Of a stretch of DNA of 64,000 bases, positions 8,824 through 20,674 are shown in pieces; position 1 is the first letter of the stretch; the number at the start of each line of letters is the position of its first letter. The position numbers and the translations under genes were made by a program. Location of the stretch: positions 1 to 64,000 of the forward strand of contig JAQOTA010000023.1 of assembly GCA_029532415.1 (NCBI GenBank). The letters are read 5' to 3'. This DNA comes from Marasmius tenuissimus (taxonomy: Eukaryota > Basidiomycota > Agaricomycetes > Agaricales > Marasmiaceae). A model generated the notes under the pieces. That model ran no database searches, had not been told where the DNA came from, and was given only the letters and a program-made list of their open reading frames with translations.

Positions 8824-11419
8824 TCATATATCTTCACCAGCCTCTTTGGCCCTGATCCACAGTCCGCCCTAAACGATCTCGAGTTTAGCCCGTAACCAGA
8901 CTAACGAAAGGCATCATATCTCACCTTGCATCCCAACGTCATATTCATCTTGGGGTAGAACGTATCGATCCCTTTCCGTCCAGGAGCCTTGTTCCACTCT
9001 TCCGGCCTTCGTAAATGCGGTGGTGCCGCCTCCAGATGGTGAGTGAATGACTGGAAGTTTTGCAACAAGCGAACGATTATGAAGGATATCTCGTTGTAAG
9101 CGAACTGAAAAGTGGCCGATGAGGAACCTAAGGCTTATAAAACACTCGCGGATGCTCACCTGTTGGCCCAGGCAAATCCGAGGTCCGGCGTTGAAAGGGA
9201 GGAATATGAATGGGTTCGGTAGTAGATACGTCTTTAACCTCTCGTCCAGGAACCTGTCGGGATCGAATTCCTCAGCTAGGAAGGGAGGCGCAGTCGCCGT
9301 CAGCGATCACACGAATTATGTCGGAAAGCTCGGACGGGGACAAACCGTCAGGGCCCCAGAGGTCCTTCCGTCGATGCATCAGGAATACGGAATAAGCGGC
9401 TCTAAGAGCATCATTAGCCTCTCGTTCTCATGTGGAACCAAAGGAACGATTTCTGTACTCACTCTGTATTTGGGGGAATATACAGTGGTTTCTGGTTCGG
9501 GTCAGGCGAAGGCCATATCGCTTCGCGGATGTTCCATCTTTAGAGCAAACGTCAGTCAAGGAAATCCCAGTGAGGGGGGCATGAAAGACGAACCTGTTGT
9601 TGAACGGACTTTGGTATCGGGTCATGAGATTTATGCCGATGAAACGTAGGCCATAATAGGGGAGTAGCTTACACAGGTGGATATAACCTCAGTGTCTCTG
9701 CAATTTCGGGGATCGAGATTAGGACATGAGCTCGAAGTACAGAAACATGCAGCCCACCATTGATGACAGCCCTGAGATATTTCATCTCCTTGATATCCTC
9801 GTAGCTAGGTCGTCTAGTAGACCCTACCCTAGCCAAAATCTCTTCGCGAAGTCTCACTGTTACTTCCTGGTAGGTAGCAAGAAAATAGACGACAAAGGTG
9901 ATGACCGAGGCGGTAGTGTCGCGACCAGCGATAAGGAGATTAAGTCTAGAATGGGGAGAATCTGAGTATATAGGCGTTAGAACACGATACAAGGACACGG
10001 CAGCATACATTTCATCCTTTATGAGAACGGGGTCTGCATGTAGACATCAGCGACCTATCCTTCCTTGTGGAGAATTGCTCACCGTCTGTAAGACACACAA
10101 GGTGGTCTAATAACGTCTCGTCTTCCCCAATCGTCTCCTTGCTTTGCATCACCCCTCCAGCTGCTTTTTGTTTGGCCAAAGCCTTCGCAACAATGGGTTC
10201 GACAAACGCGTTCACAATCTTCATCGGTGCTTCCGTTTTATTCTCGAATATCTCGAGGAAAGGCCATATCGTGTGTCCCAGATACTGGCGAAGAGCGGCG
10301 ACTTCCAGAGCTTTTGTATACGCGTGAACAAACGTCTCGACCGTGTTGTCGGCAGCCTCGTTCTCCACTTTCGCGTCATAGGGATATGGGATCCGACCTT
10401 CTGTCAGACTATGCATGCACGAGCCGAAGAGGAATTCTGTCGAGGAGTCCAAGGTGAATCGACACATAAGGTCCTGTAAACGGCACTTCAGGAAGCTGAA
10501 ATTATTCGAGGGTTGTCGAAACGTACCTGGAAATCGATGGAATATCCGGCTTGCATGCGGTTCCTGATCTGTGTAATGGCAATTTCTGCGTGTCTGTCGA
10601 AGAGCTCAAAATGGCCAATTCGATCGCGAGTGAAGAATGGTCGTGTCATCTTGCGATGGAACCTTGTGAGACAAGCGTCAGACAGCGCATAGGCGGCCAA
10701 TTCACGGAGGTTCCTTACTTCCACATGTCGCCTGTGATAAGAGTAAGCCGATTGAACTAAGCGCTATTTGCGACTACCCGAAAACGTACCATCAGTACTG
10801 AACACTCCAACACCTAACACGTCCCGGAGATTACTCTGGACGACATCACCTGAGCTTGACATGAGTATCGGAAATACGGGGAACCATAATTACAAACCTT
10901 TGGGATAACTATCAAAGTTGGTAGATAGAATGTGTTGCATATGTTCAGGGCAAGTGGTGACGAACACGTCTTCCCAAGCGAACCACAGGTTGTAGATTTC
11001 ACCCTCGGCATGCTCAACGAAGCCATCGCCTTTATGAACAGAGAGCCTGTGAGCCACCTGCGCAGCCTGAGTAGATTGTAATGATGCGCACCAGGATACC
11101 CATTCTCCAAAGCTTCTCCCAGCTTCAAAGCCACGTCCAAATTTCCAGGCCATCGACCTTTGACTTTCGGCGGGAGTCTCGCGCCCATCGACGCAGCTCT
11201 CATTTTGTAGTAGACGGCCCTACACCATATTTGCGCAGCAAAGTACGTCGGAATGCCGAAAATTGTGAATAAGACATAGTAACTGGGAGGGATGTGTTCT
11301 AGATGCGCGACTTTGTGTCCCAGTAGCTTGCTGGCCAAGTAGAGAGTGGCAGGTGGGATGGAGAAATATTGCAGAAGGCCCGCTATGTGCTTGACACCTG
11401 GGGTGAGCTTCAAGGGCAT
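8824..11419 (-). CDS. Cytochrome P450, CYP63-like
   Basis: Fifteen exons sum to 1785 nt (594 aa). In order: 11092-11419, 10898-11029, 10790-10849, 10719-10731, 10527-10662, 10083-10473, 10009-10033, 9758-9945, 9673-9697, 9594-9608, 9463-9537, 9346-9401, 9160-9275, 8925-9104 and 8824-8868. The N-terminus has hydrophobic anchor segments, then [19 protein letters not shown]. The body holds [20 protein letters not shown], an I-helix [11 protein letters not shown], the ExxR segment [26 protein letters not shown], and heme loop [12 protein letters not shown] with the ligand Cys. This fits the CYP63 group of basidiomycetes, membrane-bound monooxygenases that hydroxylate alkanes, aromatics or xenobiotics. 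Two exons are only 13 and 15 nt. Confidence 0.88.
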
Positions 11420-11829
11420 GGTGATGGTACGCGTGAAGCTGTAAGCTTGAAGGGTCGACGAAGTGAAACATCTAATATTGTAACAGAGTCGCGTGAGTAA
11501 ATCTCCGAGATGACCGTTCGAGCTAGAGCAATTTAGGGCGGTAATGTACATACCCCGGGTCAAGGTGTCTTGAAAGGCGTTTCAGCCATCGCGCTGACAG
11601 TTGTTGCAGTGAATTGTAGGCAAGCCGCAAGGGTAAGCAAGAGTAGGGGACAAAACCTAAACTTGAAGGGTGAAGAGACCGTGAGAAAGTTTACGGTGGG
11701 CGCTTCATACGAGCGCTTAGGAGCCCACATTTTTTCTCGTTTTGATCGCGACCACCAACAGCGTCAGGCCGCTCTACTCAGGTTTATCCTCCAGGACACC
11801 GACGAAGATAATACGTCTCAACGCTCGAG
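11420..11829. other. Intergenic, divergent promoters
   Basis: 410 bp between the P450 (-) and the LCP5-like gene (+). It must contain both 5' regions. No coding motif or clear TATA is seen. Confidence 0.45.
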
Positions 11830-13197
11830 ATGTCCTTAGGAGAAGAAATAGCAACTGAAGCGCCTCCTGTCGATGCTCAAGATGTCTGCAAGTTACTGGA
11901 CGAAATGACCGAAAGTATGGCTTCAACCAGGAAAGCTATTCAAGCTCTGCGTTCCAAGTTAGTGATTGTAATGACGATTACCTGCAATATTCTAGTTACT
12001 GAAAACACAAACAGGCCATCCGAAAGCCTGGACACCCAAGACGGCATATCTCTTCTCTCATTGAAACATCACGTCCTACTTTCGTACATGCACTCACTCC
12101 TTCTGGTCTCCTCCAGACGAGTTTTTGGGTCTGAGTCCGAAGATGGAGGTATGAAGGAGAGATCACCACCTTCTGAGCCATTCGGCGATCCAGAACGTGG
12201 TCAAAGGGGAGCTGGGATGGGAGACATGGTTGATCGAATGTTAGAAGGACGTCTGGTCCTCGAAAAGATCAAGGCACTTGAAGGACGAATGAAGTACCAG
12301 ATCGAGAAGCTGGTCAAGGCTGCACAGGAAGGAGAGAAGGGTGCGGATAGCAAGGATATAGCTAATGGTGGGTTTCATTCCCGATTCTATTTCTTCGTCT
12401 GGTTACATACGAGCTGAACGACTTTGTTCATCATTACAGATCCTCTCGCATTCAGGCCAAACCCACAAAACCTTACCGCTGGTGACGGAGACGACGAAGA
12501 AAACTCTGGCGATGAGAACGAAGAGGAAGATGACGACAACACTCCCGCAAGCGGAATATACCGTCCACCGAAAATCGCTCCGACACCCTACCTTCCCCAA
12601 GCGACTACGACTGCCAAAGGCAAAAAAGAAAGAGAACGCGCCGGGCCTCTCCCAACATCGTTGGCTACTATATTGCACAACGACGGAACGACCCCACACG
12701 CAGAAAGCTCTTCTGGTCTGGGTGGCGCACCGGCTTTCAACATGTTATCCTCTCGTGCTCGACATCTCAAAGAGCTTACTGAATTCGAGGAAAGCCAGTT
12801 CGGACGTGTGATGATGGGTAAGAAGGAGTCTCAACGGAGAGCAAGGGACGAGAGGGATCTGGCACTCGGCGGTGGGCTGGCTGGCGTTGGAGAGGAAGGG
12901 AAAGGAGGGCGAAGGAGAGGAACTGCGGGCGGATGGGAGGATGAATTTGGGGATGTCCTTAGGGACGTTGGGAGAGCAGCCCGGCCCGGCGGAGTCGATG
13001 CATACGATGAACTCAGGAAGAAAGGTAAGAAAGGCAGTGTTCTCGAAAGGAGTCGGGATCCACAGCGGAAGAGGAAGGTGGCAGAATATGAAGGCGTCGG
13101 TCGCGGGGAAGGCGGAGACGGGTCCGGGAAAAGGAAGCGGAGTCGATTCGAGTCTGAGCGCAAAAACATTAAAAGGAAACCGAGGAAAAGTGTCTAA
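11830..13197 (+). CDS. LCP5: LCP5/neuroguidin-like U3 snoRNP-associated protein
   Basis: Three exons (11830-11957, 12015-12367, 12440-13197) give 412 aa. The N-terminal Sas10/Utp3/C1D domain (about residues 10-95) contains LLDEMTESMASTRKAIQAL and GISLLSLKHHVLLSYMHSL. A middle block, KIKALEGRMKYQIEKLVKAA, then DPLAFRPNPQNL, an acidic stretch and GIYRPPKIAPTPY are hallmarks of Lcp5/neuroguidin. The C-terminus is strongly basic and Gly-rich (KGKKGSVLERSR, KRKRSRF...KRKPRKSV). In yeast, Lcp5 is a nucleolar factor of the small-subunit processome needed for 18S rRNA maturation. The same role is inferred here. Confidence 0.9.
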
Positions 13198-13734
13198 TGA
13201 CGCGAGGTATGCAGACCTGCGTATTGTCCCGCAGTATGTATCACACCGGAATTATGGAGCCTTGTTTCCTCTCGTGTCGGTTCTCGACCTTGTTCTGTTT
13301 CTGGCCTTGTACGCTCATATGATCAGGGCTCGTCCGAGGCTTCGGAAGAACTCACGGTTCATCATTCTTGAGTTTCCTTTTGGTTGAGTGACTGACGGAT
13401 GAGAGTGATCAAGGGCAAAAGGAGTAGGCATGGCATAATAGTTGTTCTCTACGCATAAAAATTTTCAACCTAGTGGTGAGAATAGTAAGTATACGTGCAT
13501 GAGGGGATATGTAAGTAGAATATATATGCTACACGTGGGTCGATGAGGGAGAAAATACAGATATGCTACAGATCATGAACAAAATGCTAGTGGGGTATGA
13601 GTAGATGGTGATGTGCGTGAGTGTGTGCATGCAAGATAGCAGGGGCAAAAAAAGATGACTGCGATGCAAAGATCAAGAAAATGCGGGTCCCAAGACAAGA
13701 AAACGAAAGCGAGGTGGGAAGAGGTCCGTCCGTA
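13198..13734. other. Intergenic, convergent 3' flanks
   Basis: Between LCP5 (+) and the DUF7330 gene (-). Purine-rich and AT-rich 3' sequence with no recognisable gene. An ORF at 12872-13387 overlapping it is a shadow of LCP5. Confidence 0.5.
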
Positions 13735-14454
13735 CTAGTCTAGGAGGAAGTCCCAGTCCATCGTGGTCTCTGGTGCTTTCTTCGAGCACCCGAATATCCG
13801 CCTGAAGGCCTCCTTTTGCATGCATTCAGGAGATCCAGTTTGGACATCCCACATGCGAAAGGTAACGTGCCCGCGGGTATCAACAAGAACGAAATCTTCA
13901 TTCTTCGCGTCCTCCTGAAGTCCGTTGAAACGAACGTTAGGCATAACTCGGTTAACGAACCCAGCTGAGAACGTTGCCTTTCCCGTGTGCTGGATCCGAC
14001 CTCGAAAATCGGAAGGGATCCAGACAGTGACGTCCGCCTTTGAGCCATGAAGCTCGAGGAAGAAGCGACCGCAGGGCACGTTTCGACACTACGGGAATCG
14101 GAAGTACATGAGGATCTGGATGAAGGGTCGCGGAGAATGATCACTCACCACTTTCAGCTTTACTGGTGCGCCACCACAAGCAACAAACATGTTCATTCGA
14201 TGATCAATGGGCTGATTCCTCGCGCGATAATGGGGCAGGATAAGCGACAGGTCGACTGGCTTCCGTGTCGCGTCGAGGAAGAAATCCCAGTTAGAGTCCC
14301 CCCGGTATTTGACTTTGCAAGAACCGCTGGTAGGGGCGTTGAGAGGTGACTTTTCATTGTAATCGCTCGAGGAGGAGCACTATAGAATCCTCGTCAGGAA
14401 CGCCCATACATACGCGGATTATAGACGTGAACTTACGAGGGAGTGTTCAGACAT
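13735..14454 (-). CDS. DUF7330 domain protein
   Basis: Three exons (14437-14454, 14149-14349, 13735-14088) give 190 aa. The first exon encodes only MSEHSL. The protein reads SNWDFFLDATRKPVDLSLIL, MFVACGGAPVKLKV, CGRFFLELHGSKADVTVWIP, DFRGRIQHTGKATFSAGF, and ends TMDWDFLLD. This beta-rich layout, with a put-on-display TVWIPSDFRG motif, matches the basidiomycete DUF7330 family, whose function is unknown. No signal peptide or membrane helix is seen, so it is probably cytosolic. Confidence 0.75.
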
Positions 14455-15419
14455 CACAAAGAAAAAGAAAACGTGCCGGGAGAGATCAAAGCAAAGAGAC
14501 GGGGAAGGGGGGGTGTGAATGAACCCATTGTCCGGGTCTGAAAGGATTTTATAAAGAGCGCAGTTCGGCAAAAGAAATTTCTTTGTCCTCAGTATAGTTA
14601 CAAGGCGACCCGGTTTAGGGACGATCGGGCACATGGGAGAAACATGGCAATAGCAAGCGATCACCCGCGTGGCCCGCACTGAATTTACCGGCTGTTGCCG
14701 GAGAACAATAGAACCCCGCTTTCGGTTCCCGCGCCCCCCCCATCTAATCAGGTCAGAACAAAGATAACACCATATTCAGCACTTCGAACAATAGCCTTGA
14801 TTCTGAACAATAAGAAAACCACTTTTGCTACTTTGTGCCGGGTCACTTGTAGAAGTACGTCTTGTACTACATAGTGTCGATGATGTCTGAGTGGTCCAGG
14901 CCGTTCGACTGGGACTGTGGGTGAAGCGACCTTTTGCGTGGCAACCACGATGATTCATTCCGGTAGCTTTGTCGATCCCCATTTTGTGATTCGCCAATTT
15001 CTACACTACCAGAGACAGCCAGCGTCCATGCTGGATGACCTTCCCAAGCTTGAAACGCGCATAGCATGGAACGCCACTTGATCATGAAGTTTCGAAATAT
15101 CATGAAAGGGACGGGCTGCATACGGCGTACAAGAAGACAGCGTTTATCGAACATAACAGCACTTTACGGCACTGGGGAACAAGGGGCCAGGGCTGAGCGC
15201 TGAATGATAGATAATTACCGACCACCGAGGACTGCTCTGTGATGTGCGATACTTACACCGCTCATTCTACGGATCTGGAACAATACGATGGGGAAGGGCA
15301 TCCAGCGTCATTGTGTCGGTAAGGGCATCAAGGGCATCGACACTCAGTTGAGTGTCATAGAATGAAACGAGCAACTAGAACGAGAACAACACCACGTTAC
15401 GTCCAGTCAGTCAATCAGG
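14455..15419. other. Intergenic, no recognised gene
   Basis: Nearly 1 kb. A minus-strand ATG-started ORF at 14867-15154 (95 aa, MFDKRCLLVRRMQPVPF...) has no motif I recognise. A C-run lies near 14735. Otherwise nothing is seen. Confidence 0.4.
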
Positions 15420-16818
15420 TCAATCCCCGTCTACGATGATGATATCCCTTCCCCGAGAGTCCCCTTGAGCCCCCTCATTATCATCTACCGTTGTGGAAAC
15501 GGGCTGTTTCGGCCTTGCAGCAGCAACGAGCCTTGCGAACTCGGATTGGTTCTGCCGCTAACACGGATAAAACAGTCATTCCCCCATCGAGATGAATGCG
15601 CAAAAAGACCCTACCTGGTATTCTTCAGGATCCCCGATCTCACGCTTTAATCTGTTCTTTTGCTGTGTCTCCCAGTGCGTAAGGTCTCGTCGCAGTGCAT
15701 CTAAGCTCTTCCGTAGTTTTTCTGATTTATCCAGGTTGGCATTGTACAGGATCACCCATCTGAAGAATGTTCGTGGCATTGTAGACGCGATACAGATGGA
15801 AGACATACTGTTGATGACGGGCTATCAGAGTATTGCGGTCACCGCCCGTAGGTAAATCGTGCTCGAAAAGGAGCTCGCGAATAGCTTTATCCCTCAGAAC
15901 GCCGTAAGATTTCTTGGGTAAGGGTTCATCGTCCCCCGAGTCACGGTTTTCTCTAAATACGATGCCTTCGTTGAGCAATTCGTCCGTCCATCACGAAAAC
16001 TCTCATACCAATCACGTACCTCTCCCTGCCTTTCCCCTTTACTTTGTTTCCGACTTGACTCTTGGGGCCCAATATGTTCTCCCATTGGGTTTTCGTTTTC
16101 GCCGACGATCCGGTAGGTTTAGGATCCTTACACGACCGATCCAGATGGGCGTTAATCTCATCTAATTTCACGACTTTCCCGCAGGAAGGACATGCCACCG
16201 AGTTGTCTGCTGGACATGTGCCATGAGTCGGGAGAACTAATCGGAGACACGAATGCTACCATACATTGTGAGTGGAGAGGTTCAGACTCAGGGTCGTTGG
16301 AGCGTTTCCGTTTCTTGTTTGGAGGCTCTGATACAGGAGTAGGAGCTTCTGTTTTCGCAATAAGCTCCAAGACGAACGGCCTTCACAAGGAATGAGACAG
16401 GGAGCCGATGACCACCAGGCTTAAGTATTCACGCACCGAGCATCTTTCCATGCAGACACAGCTTCCTCCATCGCGATATTGACCCTTAAGTGTCCCTCGT
16501 TGACGTCTGGCTTCCTACACGTCGGGCACGACTGTTTTTCGTTGAGTGTTTGACGGATACACTACTTCCTCCACGACGACTGAAATTAGGGGAGTAATCG
16601 CGCAAAAAATTATAGTAGCCACGTACGAGAGAGCAGAAACAGTGCCCACAGACGAGAGTGACTGGGCCGTCGAAAAGTTCGCCGCATATTGGACACCGTA
16701 ATGAGGAGTCTAAACTTCGAAGTCCTGGAGCTTTTGATTGTTCTGGGAAGTCCACTGGATCAGCGATATCCATAGAGAATGCCGCTTTCGTGTTTTTATT
16801 GTCCGTATTCGAGAACAT
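15420..16818 (-). CDS. RAD18: RAD18 E3 ubiquitin ligase (postreplication repair)
   Basis: Seven exons from 16627-16818 through 16437-16561, 16265-16380, 16020-16209, 15809-15952 and 15615-15759 to 15420-15557, about 349 aa. The RING finger starts near residue 42 (LRCPICGELFDGPVTLVCGH, CFCSLCIRQ, SCPTCRKPDV). Next come a basic KKRKRS stretch and a UBZ4-type zinc finger (ACPSCGKVVKLDEINAHLDR, SC). A SAP domain (SYGVLRDKAIRELL, GDRNTLIARHQQWV) is followed by the Rad6-binding-type helix region (SEKLRKSLDALRRDLTHWE). Rad18 pairs with Rad6 to monoubiquitinate PCNA at stalled forks. A second ATG at 16773 (MDIADP) is an alternative start. Confidence 0.92.
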
Positions 16819-18741
16819 TGAGTTCCTCGTCTTGCGCGGCTGGTCAGCGTTGGAAGCGTTGGAGGTTGGAACGACGCCGACTCACGCTCACGACGTTGAG
16901 TCATCACGAAGTGAACACGCAACGTCACAAAGCACATGATCATGACGGGTGGCGTGACGGGCCCCGGACGAAACTTCAACTTGCTTGTAATCGCCGTCTC
17001 GCGGCGTCTCTTCTGTCTGCAACCGCTGCCACAGTCCTATGACAGGCCCAGTTCTGTCGCTCTCTCCACAATAGCGAATCCCGTTAATCAAGGCCTTTAT
17101 GATCGATTCATCTGATTCAGAGGCGTTTCATAGGATCATAAGTCTGTTCAGTTTTGTCTGGTCTCCAAACTTCACACCCATTGCAGCTCATCCTGAGGCT
17201 TCTCATAATCATGTGATTTGTTGAGTCTTCCATGCCTCCTGGCACATCCTTTGCCAGATCAAGCTCTTGCTGTACGTGTATGGGAAAACCTCATTGCATC
17301 ACTGTATCTATCACTACTGAATACCTGACCTCTTTAGCGCACCTCAACGCAATCTACTCACTTTCAGTGGCTTCAAGTGACGGGATAAGTCGCCTGGTTG
17401 AGTAAGTCTCTCTTTTCTATGAGTGTCATGATCATCGATCCACTGCTAGACCATTTGTGCGCATGATTCATGCCTAAAGCAGGCCTAACGTTAGGCTGTA
17501 GGTGACATGGTTCCATGTTAGACAAGAAGGCGATCGCTTCCAGTGTTTATGTTGTGGAACTGATGGTAGCGACGGCCGCAGTATCGATAGTACCAGAGGG
17601 TTGTATTACGAGTTGGAGATGCACGGAGGGAAATTCTGGGTACGGCGTTTTTTTAAGTTATTGGATTCACTTCTAACTCTTCATGTCCGTGACTCGTCTG
17701 TCGACTACGAACACTCCCAGTTTGCCTCATGAAGTCCAATTGCGTGGGATCTCCACGAAAGCAGTACCCTTCAGTCAACCTTGCAGACACGAGCCAATCT
17801 TCTTCCTCTCTCCCATAAACTCGGTCGAGTCTGTCAGCAAGATCATCGGTGGTTTATCGACCCATCTCTGCGCAAGTACTTCATTCCAACGGCCCATCAG
17901 CACTCCGCCGTGTTTGTGGTGCTTTTCACGCCGGAACCAGCAGGTCGAGCAACGGCCCACTCATGTATGATCGCAGGTATCAACACAAGGAATCATACCC
18001 CACCTTCCCTCCGAAGACGTTGAGGAGGTCAGATGTCGTTTATCGCCCAGTTCTCACTTCTAGTGCGTGTATAGTGCTCAAAGTGGCCAGTAATTCGACC
18101 GACTTTGATTCTGAAAGCACGAATAAACCCGGTTCGGCGAATCAGGACACTGCTTTGGCGAGCCTGCTGATCTACAAGATGATATATACCGTCAGCGTGT
18201 CCTCCATGAATAACGACGAAGTGAAGGTTGAGCGAATGAGGATCCACCACTAACGATCCCGTGGAGCAGGTCATCTTGCAAAGTTAGAGCAGTTCCCGTG
18301 CGTTTAATGTCCAGCATACAGGCGCTAGTTTCACTATCACTCAAAGTTCCAATTTTAGAATGGCAACGCACAGATACCAGCTCTAGCCTCTTGCATATGC
18401 ATGGTTCCCAAGATACTGGGAGGTATCCACTTGGTATCCACATCCACTCGGCCAGCTCCACCCATACCGACGTTTTGCCTTGCGGGCACAGTATCGATGT
18501 GAACTTTGCGAGAGCCACGAATATCATCTACCTGAGGAGGCCGTGAACTCTGCAGCTCGGCTCGAGCCTAACTACCCGCTGGCTCTGTCTTCTCCTTCGT
18601 CAAGCACCGGTGTTCCACCGAGCTTTCTGGTCGCTGGGGGCCGTTATTATTCGTCAAAGCGTATAAATGGGTCCCACAACGCGTTTCGAAGAGCGATAAG
18701 GATACCCTTGACCCGCAAAATCTTACTCTCCGCTTTTCAGA
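16819..18741. other. 1.9-kb stretch without a confident gene
   Basis: This lies between RAD18 and the first xylanase. Interrupted minus-strand frames carry scraps such as RWVDKPPMILLTDS (about 17.85 kb) and LHFVVIHGGHADGIYHL (about 18.2 kb). A plus-strand ORF at 17502-17732 starts MTWFHVRQEGDRFQCLCC. None forms a continuous gene I recognise. The scraps loosely recall peptidase-C19-like sequences carried by some fungal repeats, but this is a guess. The 3' end is the xylanase promoter. Confidence 0.35.
18662..18668 (+). promoter_or_regulatory. TATA box of xylanase A
   Basis: TATAAAT, 80 bp upstream of the ATG at 18742. The paralogue has TATATC at 21571, also 80 bp upstream of its ATG. Confidence 0.45.
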
Positions 18742-20674
18742 ATGATGTATCGCTTCTCTTTCGTATTCCTCGCGATCGTTTTGCGACAAGCACTTGCTGT
18801 ACCTGTATCGGGGCAGGCGAGTCTCCACAGTTGATATACTCGTTTGGCCAATATCACTGACCATTGCGCCTCTGTTCCCTCCATTATAGTGTACGTTTTC
18901 ATGCCCTCGTTTGCGCGGATGAAGTCTGACGAACTCTACAGGTGGAGGAGAGCTCTTGACTGATGGAGTGAGTGGTCTGCTTCCGACAGTGATATGCAAT
19001 CGCTGACACGGTAACTACTTAGTCTTGTGAGTGCGTTTTCCCTAGACGACCTGCGTGACCCTGATTCAAGTTCAGGTGACACTCCCGCCCGTAGGGCCGA
19101 CGACAGTCTTAACGACAAGTTTGTTTCTCACGGAAAGAAATTCTTTGTAGGACGCGCTTCAGCTCCCGCAGGGTCATGTTTACTGACTAGTTCAAACTAC
19201 TGCTCAGGGTGCCATTGGAGACTCCGGAACGCTCAGCATCTCTCGTGAGTTTCAATCCGCAGGTTTCCCTCTCCAAGATCGCTCACTGAATGACCGCAGA
19301 GAACACGGACATCTTGAAAGCTCAGTTCGGTGCCGTCACGCCTGAGAACTCCATGAAGGTATGATCTTTGCTTCTAACCTCACCATGTCAATAGCTAATT
19401 TCGAACCAGTGGGACGCCACAGAACGTCAGTGCCTGCCTGGCTTTGAAGTCGCCCTACGCTCATCTGAGCCCTTTGTAGCGAGTCAAGGACAATTCAACT
19501 TCGGTGGCTCTGACACGCTTGTCAACTGGGCTGTTTCGAACAACAAGATGATCCGTGGTCATACTCTTGGTATGTTTGTCGGGTATCGCGAGCGTCCACT
19601 TTTTAACCACACATTGCAGTTTGGCACTCCCAGTTACCATCATGGGTCAGCTCCATCACAGACAAGAACACACTCGTGAGGGTCCTTGATACCCCTTCCT
19701 TCCGGAGTACTGAAAAACATATTTGCAGACCCAAGTCATCCAGACACATATCTCGAATCTTGCCGGGCGTTATGCTGGCAAACTCTATGGTGAGCACTGT
19801 TTCTCCGTTCTTACTATGGCTAAGCCCTATCCTATTCCAGCTGTACGATGATCTTGCACGATCTTTTGCCCCCCGAAAGCTAACATCCTATCGTTCACCG
19901 CTAGTGGGACGTCGTCAAGTGAGCTGCAATCCACCTCATCGAGTGAACGGCGGTTTATCTTTTACTGATTATCTAGTGAAATCTTCAACGAAGATGGAAC
20001 TCTCCGTTCTAGTGTATTCTCTAACGTGCTTGGCCAGGTAAGCTACAGCTACATACATTGTCCAAACACTCGAAATTCGAATCGACATTCACTCTTGTCC
20101 ATATCAGGATTTCGTCCGAATCGCATTTGAGGCTGCTCGACAGGCCGACTCGACCGCGAAATTATACATCAACGATTATAACCTGGACTCTGACAATGCC
20201 AAAGTCCAAGGTGAGTGTCTTGAGTCTTCGTCTTTTGTAAGCACAATATTTATCGTTGCTTCGTTATTAGGTCTCGTGAGCTTGGTCAATTCTGTCAACT
20301 CCGCAGGGAAGATCATTGATGGTATCGGCACTCAAACCCACCTGAGCGTGAGTCGTATTCTACCCCAACCCCAGACGTTCGAGACTTACCTCTTCGCAAT
20401 CCAGGCCGGCGGCTCCGGTGGAGTCAAAGCTGCCATGACCGCACTTGCTGCGACTGGTTGCGAAATTGCCGTTACTGAACTGGATATAGCTCAGGCTCCG
20501 GCTAACGACTATGTCAACGTCGTACAAGCCTGCCTGGACGAACCGCTTTGCGTGTCGATTACGGTCTGGGGCGTATCCGACAAGGATTCATGGCGATCGA
20601 GTGAAAGCCCTCTGTTGTTTGATGCAAACTACCAACCCAAGGCAGCATACACTGCGGTGATGAATGCGTTGTAA
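18742..20674 (+). CDS. Endo-1,4-beta-xylanase, GH10, with eroded CBM1
   Basis: Seventeen exons sum to 1053 nt (350 aa): 18742-18816, 18890 (1 nt), 18942-18967, 19023-19026, 19046-19146, 19208-19244, 19300-19358, 19410-19425, 19480-19569, 19620-19675, 19729-19789, 19841-19842 (2 nt), 19905-19918, 19977-20037, 20108-20210, 20271-20347, 20405-20674. A signal peptide ([19 protein letters not shown]) precedes VPVSGQ. The segment that is a CBM1 in the neighbouring gene here reads CGGELLTDG...DLRDPDSSS and has lost three of its Cys and its aromatics. The GH10 domain is intact: acid/base Glu in WDVVNEIFNEDG, nucleophile Glu in VTELDIA, and [12 protein letters not shown]. Intron 1 would use a GC donor (CAG|GCGAGT). 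Secreted; it cleaves xylan backbones in plant cell walls. Confidence 0.85.

Noticed and set aside
10144..10479. Plus-strand ORFs over the P450 at 8824-11419
   Set aside because: They lie antisense to exons with clear P450 motifs and show no domain of their own.
12831..13387. ORFs of 112 and 171 aa over the LCP5 3' exon
   Set aside because: These arise from the purine-rich Gly/Lys/Arg/Glu-coding DNA of LCP5 read in other frames.
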